From: Antedon mediterranea
Lineage: Eukaryota > Echinodermata > Crinoidea > Comatulida > Antedonidae
DNA: 64,000 nt
Direction: 5' to 3'
NCBI RefSeq assembly: GCF_964355755.1
Contig: NC_092680.1
Span: forward strand, 13,433,001 to 13,497,000
Each line of letters opens with the position of its first letter. Within the stretch, counting starts at the first letter, position 1. The notes beneath the pieces are model-generated. The model was not told where the DNA came from. It did no database searches and was given only the letters and a program-made list of their open reading frames with translations. Shown piece after piece: positions 1-10,540 of the stretch. The position numbers and the translations under genes were made by a program.

Positions 1-1054
1 TCAGCCATTCCCCTCCTGCACCTGGTTCTCAGACATACCCCTCCTGCACCTCCTCCTCAGCCATTCCCCTCCTGCACCTGGTTCTCAGACATACCCCTCC
101 TGCACCTCCTTCTCAGCCATTTCCCTTCTGCACCTCCTCCTCAGCCATTCCCCTCCTGCACCTGGTTCTCAGACATACCCCTCCTGCACCTCCTCCTCAG
201 CCATTCCCCTCCTGCACCTCCTTCTCAGCCATTTCCCTTCTGCACCTCCTCCTCAGCCATACCCCTCCTGCACCTGGTTCTCAGACATACCCCTCCTGCA
301 CCTCCTTCTCAGCCATTTCCCTTCTGCACCTCCTCCTCAGCCATACCCCTCCTGCACCTCCTTCTCAGCCATTTCTTTCCTGCACCTCCTCCTCAGCCAT
401 TCCCCCTCCTGCACCTCCTCCTCAGCCATTCCCCTCCTGCACCTCCTTCTCAGCCATTTCCCTTCTGCACCTCCTCCTCAGCCATACCCCTCCTGCACCT
501 GGTTCTCAGACATACCCCTCCTGCACCTCCTCCTCAGCCATTTCCCTTCTGCACCTCCTCTTCAGACATACCCCTCCTGCACCTCCTCCTCAGCCATTTC
601 CCTTCTGCACCTCCTCCTCAGCCATTCCCCCTTCTGCACCTCCTCCTCAGCCATTTCCCTCCTGCACCTCCTCCTCAGCCATTTCCCTTCTGCACCTCCT
701 CTTCAGACATACCCCTCCTGCACCTCCTCCTCAGCCATTCCCCCTCCTCCTCAGCCATTCCCCTCCTGCACCTCCTCCTCAGCCATTCCCCTCCTGCACC
801 TCCTCTTCAGACATACCCCTCCTGCACCTCCTCCTCAGCCATTTCCCTTCTGCACCTCCTCCTCAGCCATTCCCCTCCTGCACCTCCTCCTCAGCCATTC
901 CCCTCCTGCACCTCCTCCTCGCCATCCCCTTATTGACCTCCTCCTCCAACCCCACCCCCTTATTGCACCTCCTCCTCCAACCCCACACCCTCTTGCACCT
1001 CCTCAGCCATCCCCCTCCTGCACCTCCTCAGCCATCCCCCTCCTGCACCTCCTC
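1..1054. repeat. 27-bp minisatellite (pyrimidine-rich)
   Basis: The window opens inside a tandem array of a roughly 27-bp unit, of the form CTCAGCCATTCCCCTCCTGC followed by ACCTCCT. A variant unit carries GGTTCTCAGACATAC. The array runs for about 1050 bp with point variants and some single-base indels (for example extra C at 405 and 625), and decays near 1054. Because the unit is a multiple of three, one frame reads as a leucine/proline/histidine-rich peptide repeat. The indels and the absence of any flanking coding signal argue against a protein. It lies downstream of MEK exon 3 on the minus strand, so it is probably intronic. Confidence 0.95.
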
Positions 1055-1152
1055 TTTAACCATTACTAATTCAAAACAGATCTGCACCACTACACATTAT
1101 GAATCATTTATTACCTGTTTCTTCCATTAATTTTTTGTGTTGGTTATGTGTA

Positions 1153-2086
1153 CCGTATTTTCCGGAGTATAGGTCGAGACTTTGTGGGAAAATTTTAATT
1201 GCAAAATCGGGGGGTCGACTTATACTCCGACCATGCGATTTTTGAAAAAAATCAAGCCGAAAAAATTTGTTCAAAAGCCGTCAGCTGTCAAGGCCTAGCA
1301 AGGTCAGTGGCCTATCATCAATCACTCACAGGAGTTTTCAATTTAATAATACCTACATTGTACAAAATAATACAACTCCAACAAGTACTGGTACAAGTAC
1401 TATTAATATATAACACAGATTAATGTTGATGTTTATATTACGCTTTTATTAAAATAATTAAGAATAAATAGTTTTCGTTTGTGTTTCATATGCTTCGTAT
1501 TCACTCGCAAAACATCGTAACACACACCACAAACGAACTACACGATGTTGGAATGTCCATGCAGCATGTTTGTTATTGCGCGATATTTTCATCTATACAC
1601 ATGCGCAGTTTGTTTGTTTGTTCGTAATTACAATTACTGCGCATGTCTATTCATAAATAAATTCTCCTCAGTCCGGCGCGTGTACATTTACAGATAACGC
1701 GATTTACAACTACTCGCCTGTACAATTTAATAAGCCTCCTAACAAAAAACTCGTTTTAATTTATTCGAGTGACGCGAAAAATCATCGCTGATGGCAAGTA
1801 CTGTAACGCTACATCGCTGTCATTTATTATAGGCTGGCGAAGACGGCGGCGAAGCCGTTGTGATTACGTCCGTCCGATATTGATTAGGCCTACACTTTAA
1901 TAATTGTATAAACAACCAACCACATTTCATACATTTCTAGCCTTCTTTGAACTTTAAAGTAAGTTGTGTTATTAGCCGATTTTGGGGGTCGACTTATATT
2001 CAGGTCATACCAAAATCAACGATATTCTAGGTCAAAGTTGGGGGTCGACTTATACTTGGGGTCGACCTATACTCCGGAAAATACGG
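1153..2086. mobile_element. Non-autonomous DNA transposon with perfect 25-bp TIRs
   Basis: The ends are perfect inverted repeats of 25 bp (1153-1177 and 2062-2086) beginning CCGTATTTTCCGGAGTATAG. They are flanked by the dinucleotide TA at 1151-1152 and 2087-2088, consistent with a 2-bp target duplication. Inside, the motif GGGGGTCGACTTATA recurs near both ends (around 1210, 1985 and 2040), giving subterminal repeats. No transposase is visible in 934 bp, so the copy must depend on an enzyme supplied elsewhere. The perfect termini suggest fairly recent insertion. The superfamily is not settled: TA duplication is shared by several groups. It sits in the MEK intron downstream of exon 3. Confidence 0.85.
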
Positions 2087-2138
2087 TATGTTATTATAAT
2101 AATACAAAGTACAGTAAAAAGGTGAAGGAATGATTTAC

Positions 2139-2285
2139 CATATGCTCCATACAAATGCTGATTTCTCCATCACTGTAAAAGGCTCCATAGAAGCCAACGA
2201 CGTATGGTGAATTACACTCATGTAATATAGTCAACTCACGAAATATTTGAGTCCTAATTGCAGGTTTAATCTCCAGGTGGATCAA
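2139..2285 (-). CDS. MAP2K1: MAP2K1/2 (MEK) exon 3, kinase N-lobe
   Basis: On the minus strand a 147-nt segment encodes 49 residues from [10 protein letters not shown] to [10 protein letters not shown]. It is preceded by an acceptor (ttatttcag, ending at 2286) and followed by a donor (gtaaat, starting at 2138). This is the MEK kinase N-lobe region after the ATP lysine: the alphaC helix segment (the alphaC glutamate lies in RELTILHE), the strand [18 protein letters not shown], and the hinge segment SICMEHM. MEK kinases phosphorylate ERK in the Ras-Raf-MEK-ERK cascade in the cytoplasm. The exon is in phase 0 with the preceding exon. The next exon (starting DGGSL in the family) is not visible between 1 and 2138, so the gene continues beyond the window. 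Confidence 0.95.
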
Positions 2286-3599
2286 CTGAAATAATAACAT
2301 ATTTTTATGATTATGATGTGCTGTACTATACTGTAAATGTTTAAATAAAATGTACATTGAGATGGTTAGAGTCACAACATGCCTAAAAAAGATCAATCAG
2401 AAATTACATAAGAGCACCTCTTGAAAGGGATGAAAAGTAAAAAGATATGCTTCGTTTTAAAATGACGATTGTTTTAAAACTACCAGGAATTATATTATGT
2501 TTATAACACAGTCCGCACACACACAGTCCAAAAGTGCTCCTGAATTTGGATTGCCTCAAAAATTGAATTGTGGTCTTCCGTTGAAATGTGGTAAAGATCC
2601 GTCTTACAATACATTACTGTATAATAGACAAAAAAATACACACACCAAACTAAATATTGGAGGACAAAAATATAATCTCATCTCTTTGGCGAACTTCCTA
2701 CGATTTATAGTACAAATTTTTGAATAAGAAACGAATTCAATCTATTACTCTAGTAGCTACTGTACTGTAGATCAACTTTCGTATGCACTTCAGGTTCAGA
2801 GAATTTGACTTCAGAAATTGGTGAGGGGGGGGGGGAGAACATTTATTCCAAATGATGTTCTATGGAGGGGGGAGGAGGGGGTTCGTTTATTCGAGGAAGG
2901 ATTTTATTCAAAGCAGGTGTTTATTCAAATACACAGGCTCCATTAACGAATCCTTTCCAGGTGCCAGTATACTGATATTGAGTTGTTTCAATAATTTTGT
3001 GTTCACGATACGTCTGTTAGGGTCGATGTTAACGCACTGGATTATTACCATTTGCTGCTCGTGCGTGTGATATTTGCATTTTAACTCGTTGGTTTAAAGA
3101 CCCCTTCCCTACGTGTTTTAGATCTAATTTAAGATCACAAACTATATTTAATGTAAAAATAATATTATATCGTCTTTAAACGGTTAAAAATGTGAAAAAT
3201 AAGTTGTCTTTAATAATTATAGCGGCCCGCTATAAATCTCAAAATGCATAGCGAGCAGATTGATATTTTTATTTTTCTTTTGTAATTCACCTACTTTTCG
3301 ATCGATTGTGAGACCAAAACAAATGGAAGACTCCTAACTTTTCAGTGAAAATACCGATGTTCGTATGCTACCGATGTTTAGCTGGGCTAGGCCTAAAGAT
3401 CGTCCACAAGAGGTCATTCGTCACGAGCTACTTAGGTTGTGCATTGTTTCTCACTTTTTATCATAATTTACCATAAAACGTATATTTAAGAAAAGGAATG
3501 ACCTGGTTTAATGTTTTTTAAGAAATATACAGTACAGAAAGAAATTACTGCTTCGTATCTACGCGTAGGCTTTCGTAGGTAGATCGTAGGTAGAACGTA

Positions 3600-3762
3600 G
3601 GTCATTGTTCTCTCCTACGATGTATTGTTTGTAGCCTACGATGTATTGTTTGTAGCCTACGATGTATTGTTCTCTCCTACGATGTATTGTTCGTAGCCTA
3701 CGATGTATTGTTCTCTCCTACCTACGATGTATTGTTCGTAGCCTACGATGTATTGTTATGAA
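3600..3762. repeat. Minisatellite CCTACGATGTATTGTT
   Basis: Seven or so tandem or near-tandem copies of a unit based on CCTACGATGTATTGTT alternate between spacers TCTCT and CGTAG. They lie inside the foldback element at 2976-5259. Related TACGAAG/CTTCGTA words recur at 4790-4915 in inverted orientation, so the motif contributes to the element's self-complementarity. Confidence 0.85.
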
Positions 3763-5030
3763 ATCTAGGCTACACCTCGATAGTAGGGTGGTTCGTAGAA
3801 GCATGGACAATGCAAACAAACAATGTATTGTTTGCTAATTAAAATCCTACCTAAAGATAGTAGGTCAATTTTTGTAGCCGCCCTACGCATCGGTTATCCT
3901 AATTTGGACGGAAATCCGCCGACGAAACGACATCGGGCGGGTGGACCTCAGCTCACGTAGAGAGAGTCGAGGCTAGGCCTAGCCTGTTTCGGCGGCCTAC
4001 ACTATAAATTATTTATTCCTACCTTGTTGGGTTAGCGAATTATAAAAACAACGACACCAAAATATATGCAAAATAAATATATATTCCATATTAAGATTTA
4101 ACATACATAAATAGGCCTTTTTTAAAATGATTACGACATGTATAAAGAAAAAGGCCCGACCAGAATTTGGAGGGGAAAAAACATGTGAGCTGAGCACAGT
4201 AGTTTAGAGAGAGAGTATTATGTTTCATGTCATGTGACACAAAATCCAGGTACACGATCTTAATTACTGTTTTATCGTCGTCCAGACGGTAGCCACCCTC
4301 TCGTCGAGCTCGTACTGAGTAAAAAAAACATGTGAGAGATTGCGGTAAGCAGAGAGTATCGCGTTTCATGCCATGTGACCAAAAAAAAACTAGGTCTGTA
4401 TTAATTACGGTCTTCTGTCGGCAGTCTTTTTGAGCGACCGATTGAACGTCCTGATGCTATATTATTTAGAATGAATTGTTTACGATCTTTTTTTCTCGGC
4501 ATCGTTTCTGGATGGGACGTTCGCTATATTATGTTTATTAGTTGGCCTGTTCGTTGCGGTTCTCCTGTGTTGGATCGTGTCTCTCTCTACGTTATACATC
4601 GTGGGAAATTTATATTTATATTCGCCGTTTAATGAGTAGGTAAACACGCACGAAGGAAAATATTACGATTAAAAAATATTATTTATTTTTTATTAATTTA
4701 CAACTTTGTCCTCCGCCAATTAAATTTAACACATTAATTTCACACCTTACTTCACTAAGAACATCGTAGGGTTGTTTATTTAGGTTACGCACTCCCTACG
4801 AAGTTCAGAACGTAGCTCATTGAAAGTTGTTTATTGAGGTTACGAAGCCAAACAATGGAACCTACGAAGCCAACAACGTAGCCTACGTTCTATCTACGAA
4901 GCTACTTCGTAGGTAAAGTTGCAGTATTTTCTTTCTGTACTGTATGTATTATTTCTACAAAAAGTCACAAATTGTAGGGAAGGGGTCTTTAATGTACGTA
5001 ATACATCCAACGCGTTAACGACGACCCTAA

Positions 5031-5215
5031 AGCCTGGTTTCCATAAAATCGCTACACTGTCGCTACAGCGTTACACTTTGCTGATTTTGTCCGCGATGAA
5101 TCGTATACGCGTACCAAAGAATATTTAGCGCTCGCATACTAGATCCCAGATAAATTCTAGCGTTTCCATAGAATCGCTACGCTCTGTCGTGTAGCGATTT
5201 TATGGAAACCAGGCT
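5031..5215. mobile_element. 185-bp MITE, PIF/Harbinger-type
   Basis: The inverted ends begin AGCCTGGTTTCCATAAAATC (5031) and the complement ends at 5215, giving about 26 bp of near-perfect TIR. The trinucleotide TAA flanks both sides (5028-5030 and 5216-5218). The opposite arm of the surrounding foldback element preserves the empty site, reading CTGTTAGGG without the insert, so the 3-bp duplication is directly demonstrated. A 3-bp TWA duplication with short inverted repeats is typical of PIF/Harbinger MITEs. Internal sequence is also self-complementary (GTAGCGATT words). There is no coding capacity. Confidence 0.88.
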
Positions 5216-5359
5216 TAACAGACGTATCGTGAACACACAATTATTGAAACAACTCAATACAATGTATAAATACATTAACATTAACTCGATCAAAATTGTT
5301 TGGCCCTAGCAATAAATTTGATTTGGATTTTTTTTTTATATTTATGGGCGAAAAGGTCA

Positions 5360-5542
5360 CTTTTTTTCTCATTTGTGGCTGCTGTTTTCACATTTGTGGT
5401 TGATGCGTTTTTTTACATTTGTGGTTGTTTTCACATTTGTGGTTGATGCGTTTTCACATTTGTAGTTGTTTTTACATTTGTGGTTTTCACATTTGTGGTT
5501 GTTTTCACATTTGTGGGCGTTTTCACATTTGTGGGTTCAACA
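5360..5542. repeat. Minisatellite TTTTCACATTTGTGGTTG
   Basis: About ten copies of a 17-27 bp unit built on TTTTCACATTTGTGGTTG run in tandem with length variation. The preceding sequence (5290-5350, CCCTAGCAATAAATTTGATT and a T-run) resembles the segment at 6670-6760 on the far side of MEK exon 2. The two loci are therefore probably copies of one repeat family with different array lengths. Confidence 0.85.
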
Positions 5543-5875
5543 CGGCTAGATTTCTGAAAGGAACTGTTGAGCTCGACATTTCTATAAAAATGTTTGATCG
5601 CCCTCGGTGGTCAACAATACAGTATTTTCTAGCATTATTATAAGCAAAAGTACAATTACAAACAGTAAAGGATTTGTTTTAATTCCTATTATAATGAAAA
5701 ATAAGGTCCCAAAAATGCATTTCTACTACATAGGCATACAGTACAGTATGCAGTACGAAAATTAGATCTTTGTGCAAGGTACAGTACTGTAACTGATTAT
5801 TTTTATATTTTCTACAGTGTACGAAATAGCTACTTTGTGTCCTGACATTGTTATTCAATAAACATTTGAACTTAC

Positions 5876-6107
5876 CTTCCTAGCCATAATAAGCCCACTA
5901 CGCTTGTGTCTAACTTTTGTAACTACACCACCATTACCGGCACCAAGTTCTTCCAATTTCTCAAAATCATCTTGACCTAGATCACCTGTGTCAAGTACTT
6001 GGGCCTTATTTGTTAAAAACAACTGTAATCTTTTTCTCTGTTCATCATCTAAGTCTAGTTTGTCTAACCTTTTTGCAATAATCTCTGCTGAATTTGTGGT
6101 CGGTTTA
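5876..6107 (-). CDS. MAP2K1: MAP2K1/2 (MEK) exon 2, docking helix and P-loop
   Basis: A 232-nt minus-strand exon lies between acceptor gtgcag (ending 6108) and donor gtaag (5875). After the split codon it reads [14 protein letters not shown] through the MEK N-terminal helix ([20 protein letters not shown]), then [17 protein letters not shown], the glycine-rich ATP loop, and GLIMARK with the ATP-binding lysine of subdomain II. It joins exon 1 in phase 2 (codon GA|T) and exon 3 in phase 0, so all three exons form one open frame. Compared with vertebrate MEKs, a short insertion (DTGDLGQ region) precedes DDFEK. I see no frameshift or stop, and the gene looks functional. Confidence 0.96.
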
Positions 6108-6840
6108 CTGCACAAAAAACAAAAAGGCAGAAGTTATTAACTTATCAACTTAAGGGGTCATCACAATTGTTAACTTAAGGGGCCATAAAATTTACTTACT
6201 TAAGAGTCATATAGTCGACATTTGCGTGCATGTTTATTTAATATTGACTACTTATAGCATGTGTTTGGTAACTTGTTGACTTACTATTTATGTACATGTA
6301 TATCAAAGTCGATTGTTATTTGCTGCACATGCATGAACGATACCGATGGTTGTTAACTTGGCATACTATTTTGTACATAAAGTTCCAAGTCATATAACAG
6401 TGACTTTAGGTTTGTGGTTATTAAGTAGTTGCCTTTCTATTACCAGGAAGTTATACCTCACTGTTATTATGTATGCATAGTTTCAAGTAGATGTTCAGTG
6501 TTTATTGCAATATGTGACTTTGACGTAACGTAAATGCTCACAGCTAATTGCAAACATCGGCTTAATATACAGTAGTAATAACTCGTAAAATACTAAGCAT
6601 ACAGTACAGTACCTATGTATCACAATTGTTTGGGTCTGTCACGAACTTCCTTTACGTATGTTTCTGTTTCAGGGTCTAGCACTAAATTTGACATGAATTG
6701 TTTTTTTTACATTTGTGGACGAAAGTTTCTTGCTTTTTTTTTTACATTTGTGGGCATAATCATATCTCTAGCGGCGCGCCATACAAAATACCGGAAGTTG
6801 ATTTTATCATGACCGATGTCATCGTAAATCAGCCTAGGCC

Positions 6841-6960
6841 TAATTATTATTATTATTATTTATTGCCAAAAACCAGTTACAAACATACAAAAACACAGAA
6901 ACTAAGGGAGTAGGCAGGAACCTAATCACTATAACAAGAGTTCAGGTTCCGTACTCCCAA
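6841..6960 (-). mobile_element. Probable non-LTR retroelement 3' tail
   Basis: Read on the minus strand, this stretch ends GTAACTGGTTTTTGGCAATA followed by AAT(AAT)n. That is the form expected of a truncated LINE or SINE 3' end finishing in a short simple repeat. The body before it (GGGAGTACGGAACCTGAACT and onward) has no ORF. The family is unrecognised, and a chance ATT microsatellite beside unique DNA is an alternative. Confidence 0.4.
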
Positions 6961-7126
6961 GTAACAACAATGATATATAATAAATTATATAAAAATATTT
7001 AAATAACAAATAGACGAATCAACAGCGTCAATATAAAATAAAAGGATAAAATACATTATATTTTATGTGTTATTTTGTGAATAAAATTAATAAAAATGGG
7101 TAAATAAATGCGTTAAAAAATAAATA

Positions 7127-7166
7127 GGCCTACCTAGGCCTAGGCCTAGGCTAGGCCTAGCCTACT
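7127..7166. repeat. AGGCCT palindromic simple repeat
   Basis: Tandem and overlapping copies of TAGGCCTAGGCCTAGGC give a self-complementary tract. The same word is scattered elsewhere in the window (7204-7240, 46326-46412, 46620-46672). This suggests a genome-wide simple-sequence habit rather than a specific element. Confidence 0.75.
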
Positions 7167-7333
7167 GTATATTATATCATGCTTTATGCACAGAATGATC
7201 TAAGCTAGGCCTAGCCTATTGATGATGTTATTTATATAGGCCTAGTACTAGTAGTAATTTAATTGTTGAACGTAATTATTTAATACCAATTGGACGAACC
7301 GACCACCACAAACAAATAAGCAGTTTCTCTTAC

Positions 7334-7425
7334 TCTGGATTAACACTCGTACTACTGTCGTCTCCTTTAGGCTCATTGATAGGGGTGATCGTTAGGTTTT
7401 TGATGTTCCTCTTTGGTTTGGACAT
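7334..7425 (-). CDS. MAP2K1: MAP2K1/2 (MEK) exon 1, start codon
   Basis: On the minus strand the ATG at 7425 opens a 92-nt coding segment: MSKPKRNIKNLTITPINEP, then KGDDSSTSVNP, then two bases (GA) before donor gtaaga. The basic start followed by LTITPI matches the MEK N-terminal ERK-docking (D-site) plan of basic residues and then alternating hydrophobics (here RNIKNLTITPI). This is what lets MEK bind its substrate ERK. Splicing to exon 2 restores an aspartate codon and an uninterrupted frame. The start is supported because no other in-frame ATG precedes the docking motif nearby. The segment is too short to be found as a stand-alone ORF. Confidence 0.92.
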
Positions 7426-7690
7426 CTTGACAGCTATTTAATAGCTTTTCGTTGAAACTCACAAGAAGAGCATTAGTTCAAAATATATTCACTTTATGGT
7501 GGCTTAAAATTACCCTACAAATAGTGATTTTTGTAGAGTAAAACTAAATCCCAAGTAAGCAAATAAAACTAGCCTACGATCCGTCGTAGATGAAATGTGA
7601 CCCCAAACCCAAGCTCTGAGTTCATTCATCCCATAATAATAATTTTACAGTATATAGAGGGCGCACATTAAAATTTATTGTTATCAGGGC
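7426..7690 (-). promoter_or_regulatory. MEK 5' UTR / promoter region (approximate)
   Basis: The 265 bp upstream of the MEK ATG should hold the 5' UTR and core promoter. I see no convincing TATA box at a defined distance. The region is AT-rich with moderate repeats (TATATAGAGGGCGC at 7653, a word repeated at 13928). Assignment rests only on position, and an upstream non-coding exon cannot be excluded. Confidence 0.35.
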
Positions 7691-7699
7691 CGGTGTATT

Positions 7700-8400
7700 C
7701 AATTCAATTCAATTCAACGTAAACATTTATTTTCTTTCTTTCAATCAATAATAAAACAAATGAATAAGGTATTAAAAAAAAAAGTAAGTACGAGTTACAA
7801 ATAATACATTTCATTAATATAATTTATAAACACGACAGGCAAAGAACATTAGTTCTAAACCGCCCGGTGATATACTGAAATTTTAATTAATTAATTTGAA
7901 ACGATAAAGATGAGGAAATATAATATAAATATATAGCCTATATAGACTATTTTTAGTTACACACATATATAAATATACATATTTATATATATAAACAAAT
8001 CAGGCAAAGAACATTAACATTAATTTAATTATTTTATTAATTTATATATATATATGTATATATGTACACACACACATATATATATATATAAACAAATCAG
8101 GCAATATGTATATATATATATATATATATACACACACATACACACATATACATATATACATAAATAAATACACACAAACTCATCAGACAATAAACATTAA
8201 TTCTAAACAGCCCGGCGATATACTGAAATGTTAATTAATTAATTTGAAACGATAAAGATGAGGAAATATAATATAAATATATAGCCTATATAGACTATTT
8301 TCAGTTACATATATATATAAATATACAATATTTATATATAAACAAATCAGGCAAAGAACATATAAATATATATATACAAATATATATAAATCCAAAGGCA
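7700..8400. repeat. 348-bp tandem duplication with TA/CA microsatellites
   Basis: A segment beginning near AACATTAGTTCTAAACCGCC (7845) and continuing through ATTAATTTGAAACGATAAAG to AACAAATCAGGCAAAGAACA (8010) is repeated about 348 bp downstream (8193-8362) with few differences. Between and inside the copies are long TA and CA dinucleotide runs (8040-8170). The upstream edge has four copies of AATTC (7700-7716). No coding potential is seen. Confidence 0.85.
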
Positions 8401-8612
8401 AATTACTGAAAAAAATGACAATGCTGTGGGTATCAGTGGCTGGATCTCAAAGGAGATACAAAAAAAGCGAAAAACTAAATCAAAACGATAAAGTAAACAG
8501 CCAGAAAAGTAAGCAGAGCTATATACATACACACACACACACATACATATATACAAATCAATTGTGTTGCATAGCACTGTGTAAATTATATATAAATAAA
8601 TAATTTAATTTT

Positions 8613-9410
8613 TAGTCGCGTGGAAGCGACTCTATAGTTCACTATGTCGGTCGGTCGGTCTGTCTGTCTGTCTGTCGGTCTGTCTGTCGGTCTGTCTGTC
8701 GGTCTGTCTGTCTGTCTGTCTGTCGGTCCGATATCACTATGCGTTTTATCGCTTTATGACCTTATCTTGATATCAGTTTAATCTAGCTAAGTCAATTTTT
8801 CACAGAATATTCCTTATGGCCAGGAATCGATGTGGTTATGTTTTCACGGTGCGCAATAAAAAATTACGCGGTCTACGCACGATTTAACGAAATCACGTTT
8901 GTAATTATATCTTAACAACCATGAATCACAATTAAATAAAATTTGGTACTCATAAATTTCAGGGCATAAATCATCATATGGCAATACAATTACGTGCGTA
9001 GCGCATGTAACGCATGCGTAAGCGCGCTTAAAATGTTCAAAATTTATTTTCGATGAAATAAGAGTACGTTTCAGGCAATTTTAAGCGTTTACAAAATTGC
9101 CATGAGTGCGCAGATTTTTGCGCGCGCACTGCGCGTTAAATGTTATTGCGCACTCTTCTTGCCCGATTTCTGTTTTCTTGACTTACTTTTCAACTCGAAA
9201 TTACGTTATACGAGCACGTCAAAAGTGACAGGCTACGCACGTGTAAATTAAAAAAATATAAATGTTTCATTTCAACATTTTTAAACATGTTCAGTAATTT
9301 CGGTCAGTATAGTTCACTATGTCGGTCGGTCCGTCTGTCTGTCGGTCTGTCTGTCTGTTGGTCTGTTTGTCTGTCGGTCCGGTATCACTATGCATTGTAG
9401 CACGCGACTT
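8613..9410 (-). mobile_element. Non-autonomous Helentron (HINE) with (GTCY)n tract
   Basis: The left end is a hairpin, AGTCGC (8614-8619) pairing with GCGACT (8626-8631). It is followed by CTATAGTTCACTATGTCGGT and a (GTCT/GTCG)n microsatellite to about 8727, then CCGATATCACTATGCG. The right end ends CACGCGACTT (9401-9410), the complement of part of the left hairpin, and is preceded by a second copy of the block (TTCACTATGTCGG, GTCY tract, CCGGTATCACTATGC). Asymmetric terminal inverted repeats, one terminal hairpin and a GTCY microsatellite are recognised hallmarks of Helentron-derived non-autonomous elements. With the hairpin as the 3' end, the element is on the minus strand. The interior (8740-9300) is CpG-bearing and non-coding. 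The terminal block recurs near 62.2 kb. Confidence 0.75.
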
Positions 9411-9892
9411 AATGGCTGTTGGCCTTGTTTTTTAATATATTGATAACATCAAATAATACCTTATATAAAAAGAACAGCAACATGTGGAAAAAAAGATGGC
9501 AATCCACGAAAGGCAAGCCTGTGATGTGGAAGCCCACACAATGAAGTAATATATAAGTTAGACAGAACAACAAACACAGGTACAGAACAAACTTACAGGA
9601 TGTATAGCCGGTGTAAGATTGAATTGTGTCCAGCATTCAAAAGTGTCCGGGCGGACACTTTTCAGCATTGGATAGTGTCCAGTTGCATGTTTCAACGGGT
9701 TCGTGGGCGTTTTTCAACAATTTAATGCAGTCCGGCCCGTTTAATAATGTCTGACCCATGGATTGAAATGCGTCCACTATTAAATACTGTATCATACGTT
9801 TTATGATAGGTGGTTGTTTTTATCACGCCTGCACTTGTCTTGTCTTCTTTTAATAACCAATAATACTTAAGGATGCCAAACTAATTTTTTTT
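9411..9892. other. Non-coding stretch with a 24-bp palindromic hairpin
   Basis: No gene is seen. At 9638-9661 the sequence AAAAGTGTCCG-GG-CGGACACTTTT forms a perfect 11-bp stem with a 2-base loop. It is followed by several GTGTCC/GTCCGG words (9678, 9730), as if from a small repeat family. Whether it is the end of a mobile element is unclear, because no second end was found. Confidence 0.6.
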
Positions 9893-10540
9893 TCTAATTA
9901 AAGATCGCTTTGCCTAAACACCTCCAATTAGGGACCATTATATTATTTGGTATGTGAAAAGACAAGAAGAATAAATAATTGTTAAGTATGTGACAAAAAC
10001 AAGTAAATGAAGTGGTCCTCTTCCAATTAAAAATCACTTTACCTAAAACACCTCCAATTAGCGACCATTATATTATTTAGTATTAATAAAGCAAGAAGAA
10101 TATAATTTATAGTTATTAATTATGTGACAAAAAACAAGTAATTGTACTGGTCCTCTTTCAATAAACGACCACTTTACTTAAAGCACCTCCAATTAGCGAC
10201 CATTTTATAAATTGGTATGAGTAAAGAAAGAAAATAATAATTAATAGTTTTAATTATGTGACAAAATTAAGTAACTGTAGTGGTCCGCTTCCAATTAAAG
10301 GTCACTTCAGTTTAAGACACTTCCAATTAGCGACCGTTATATTATTTTGTATGAATAAAGACAAGAAGAAGAAATAGTTTATAATCATGTGATAAAAAAC
10401 AAGTAATTGTACTGGTCCTCTTCCAATTAAAGATCACTTCAATTTAAACACTTCCATTTAGCGACCGTTTTATTATTTTGTATGAGTACAGACAAGAGGA
10501 ATAAATAGTTTATAATCATGTGATAAACAAGAAATATTTC
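9893..10540. repeat. 130-bp tandem repeat, about five copies
   Basis: Units start near 9893, 10023, 10160, 10291 and 10421. Each reads approximately CCAATTAAAGATCACTTTAC, then CACCTCCAATTAGCGACCAT, then an AT-rich part with AAGACAAGAAGAATAA and TTATGTGACAAAAAACAAGT and GGTCCTCTT. The copies diverge by perhaps 10-20 per cent by eye. No ORF spans the units. Confidence 0.88.

Larger units (their letters stand above)
2976..5259. mobile_element. Foldback element with long imperfect inverted arms
   Basis: The outer ends are inverted copies: TATTGAGTTGTTTCAATAAT at 2976 and its complement ending at 5259. Pairing continues inward through CACGATACGTCTGTTAGGG (about 3003), the stretch TTAAAGACCCCTTCCCTAC (3095-3113 against 4973-4991) and TACAGTACAGAAAGAAA near 3528 against 4944. 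The arms are therefore at least 550 bp each. The right arm is lengthened by a nested MITE at 5031-5215. The loop region carries a local minisatellite (3600-3760). There is no transposase ORF. Foldback-type or large MITE ancestry is inferred from the architecture alone. Confidence 0.8.
2286..5875 (-). other. MEK intron 2 (about 3.6 kb), repeat-filled
   Basis: This is the intron between MEK exons 2 and 3, bounded by gtaag at 5875-5871 and ttcag at 2290-2286 on the minus strand. It contains a poly-G run (2825-2835) and further G-rich DNA to about 2882, the 2976-5259 foldback element and the 5360-5542 minisatellite. I see no other conserved coding segment in it. Confidence 0.8.
6108..7333 (-). 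other. MEK intron 1 (about 1.2 kb)
   Basis: This is the intron between MEK exons 1 and 2, with donor gtaagag (7333 downward) and acceptor tttttgtgcag. It contains two short copies of the ACATTTGTGG motif after T-runs (6697-6755), a LINE/SINE-like 3' tail with (ATT)n at 6841-6960, and an AGGCCT cluster at 7127-7166. No coding exon is visible within it. Confidence 0.85.

Noticed and set aside
933-1130. Leucine/proline/histidine-rich open frame over the first kilobase
   Set aside because: It is the 27-bp minisatellite read in one frame. Indels shift the frame and no splice or start context supports a protein.
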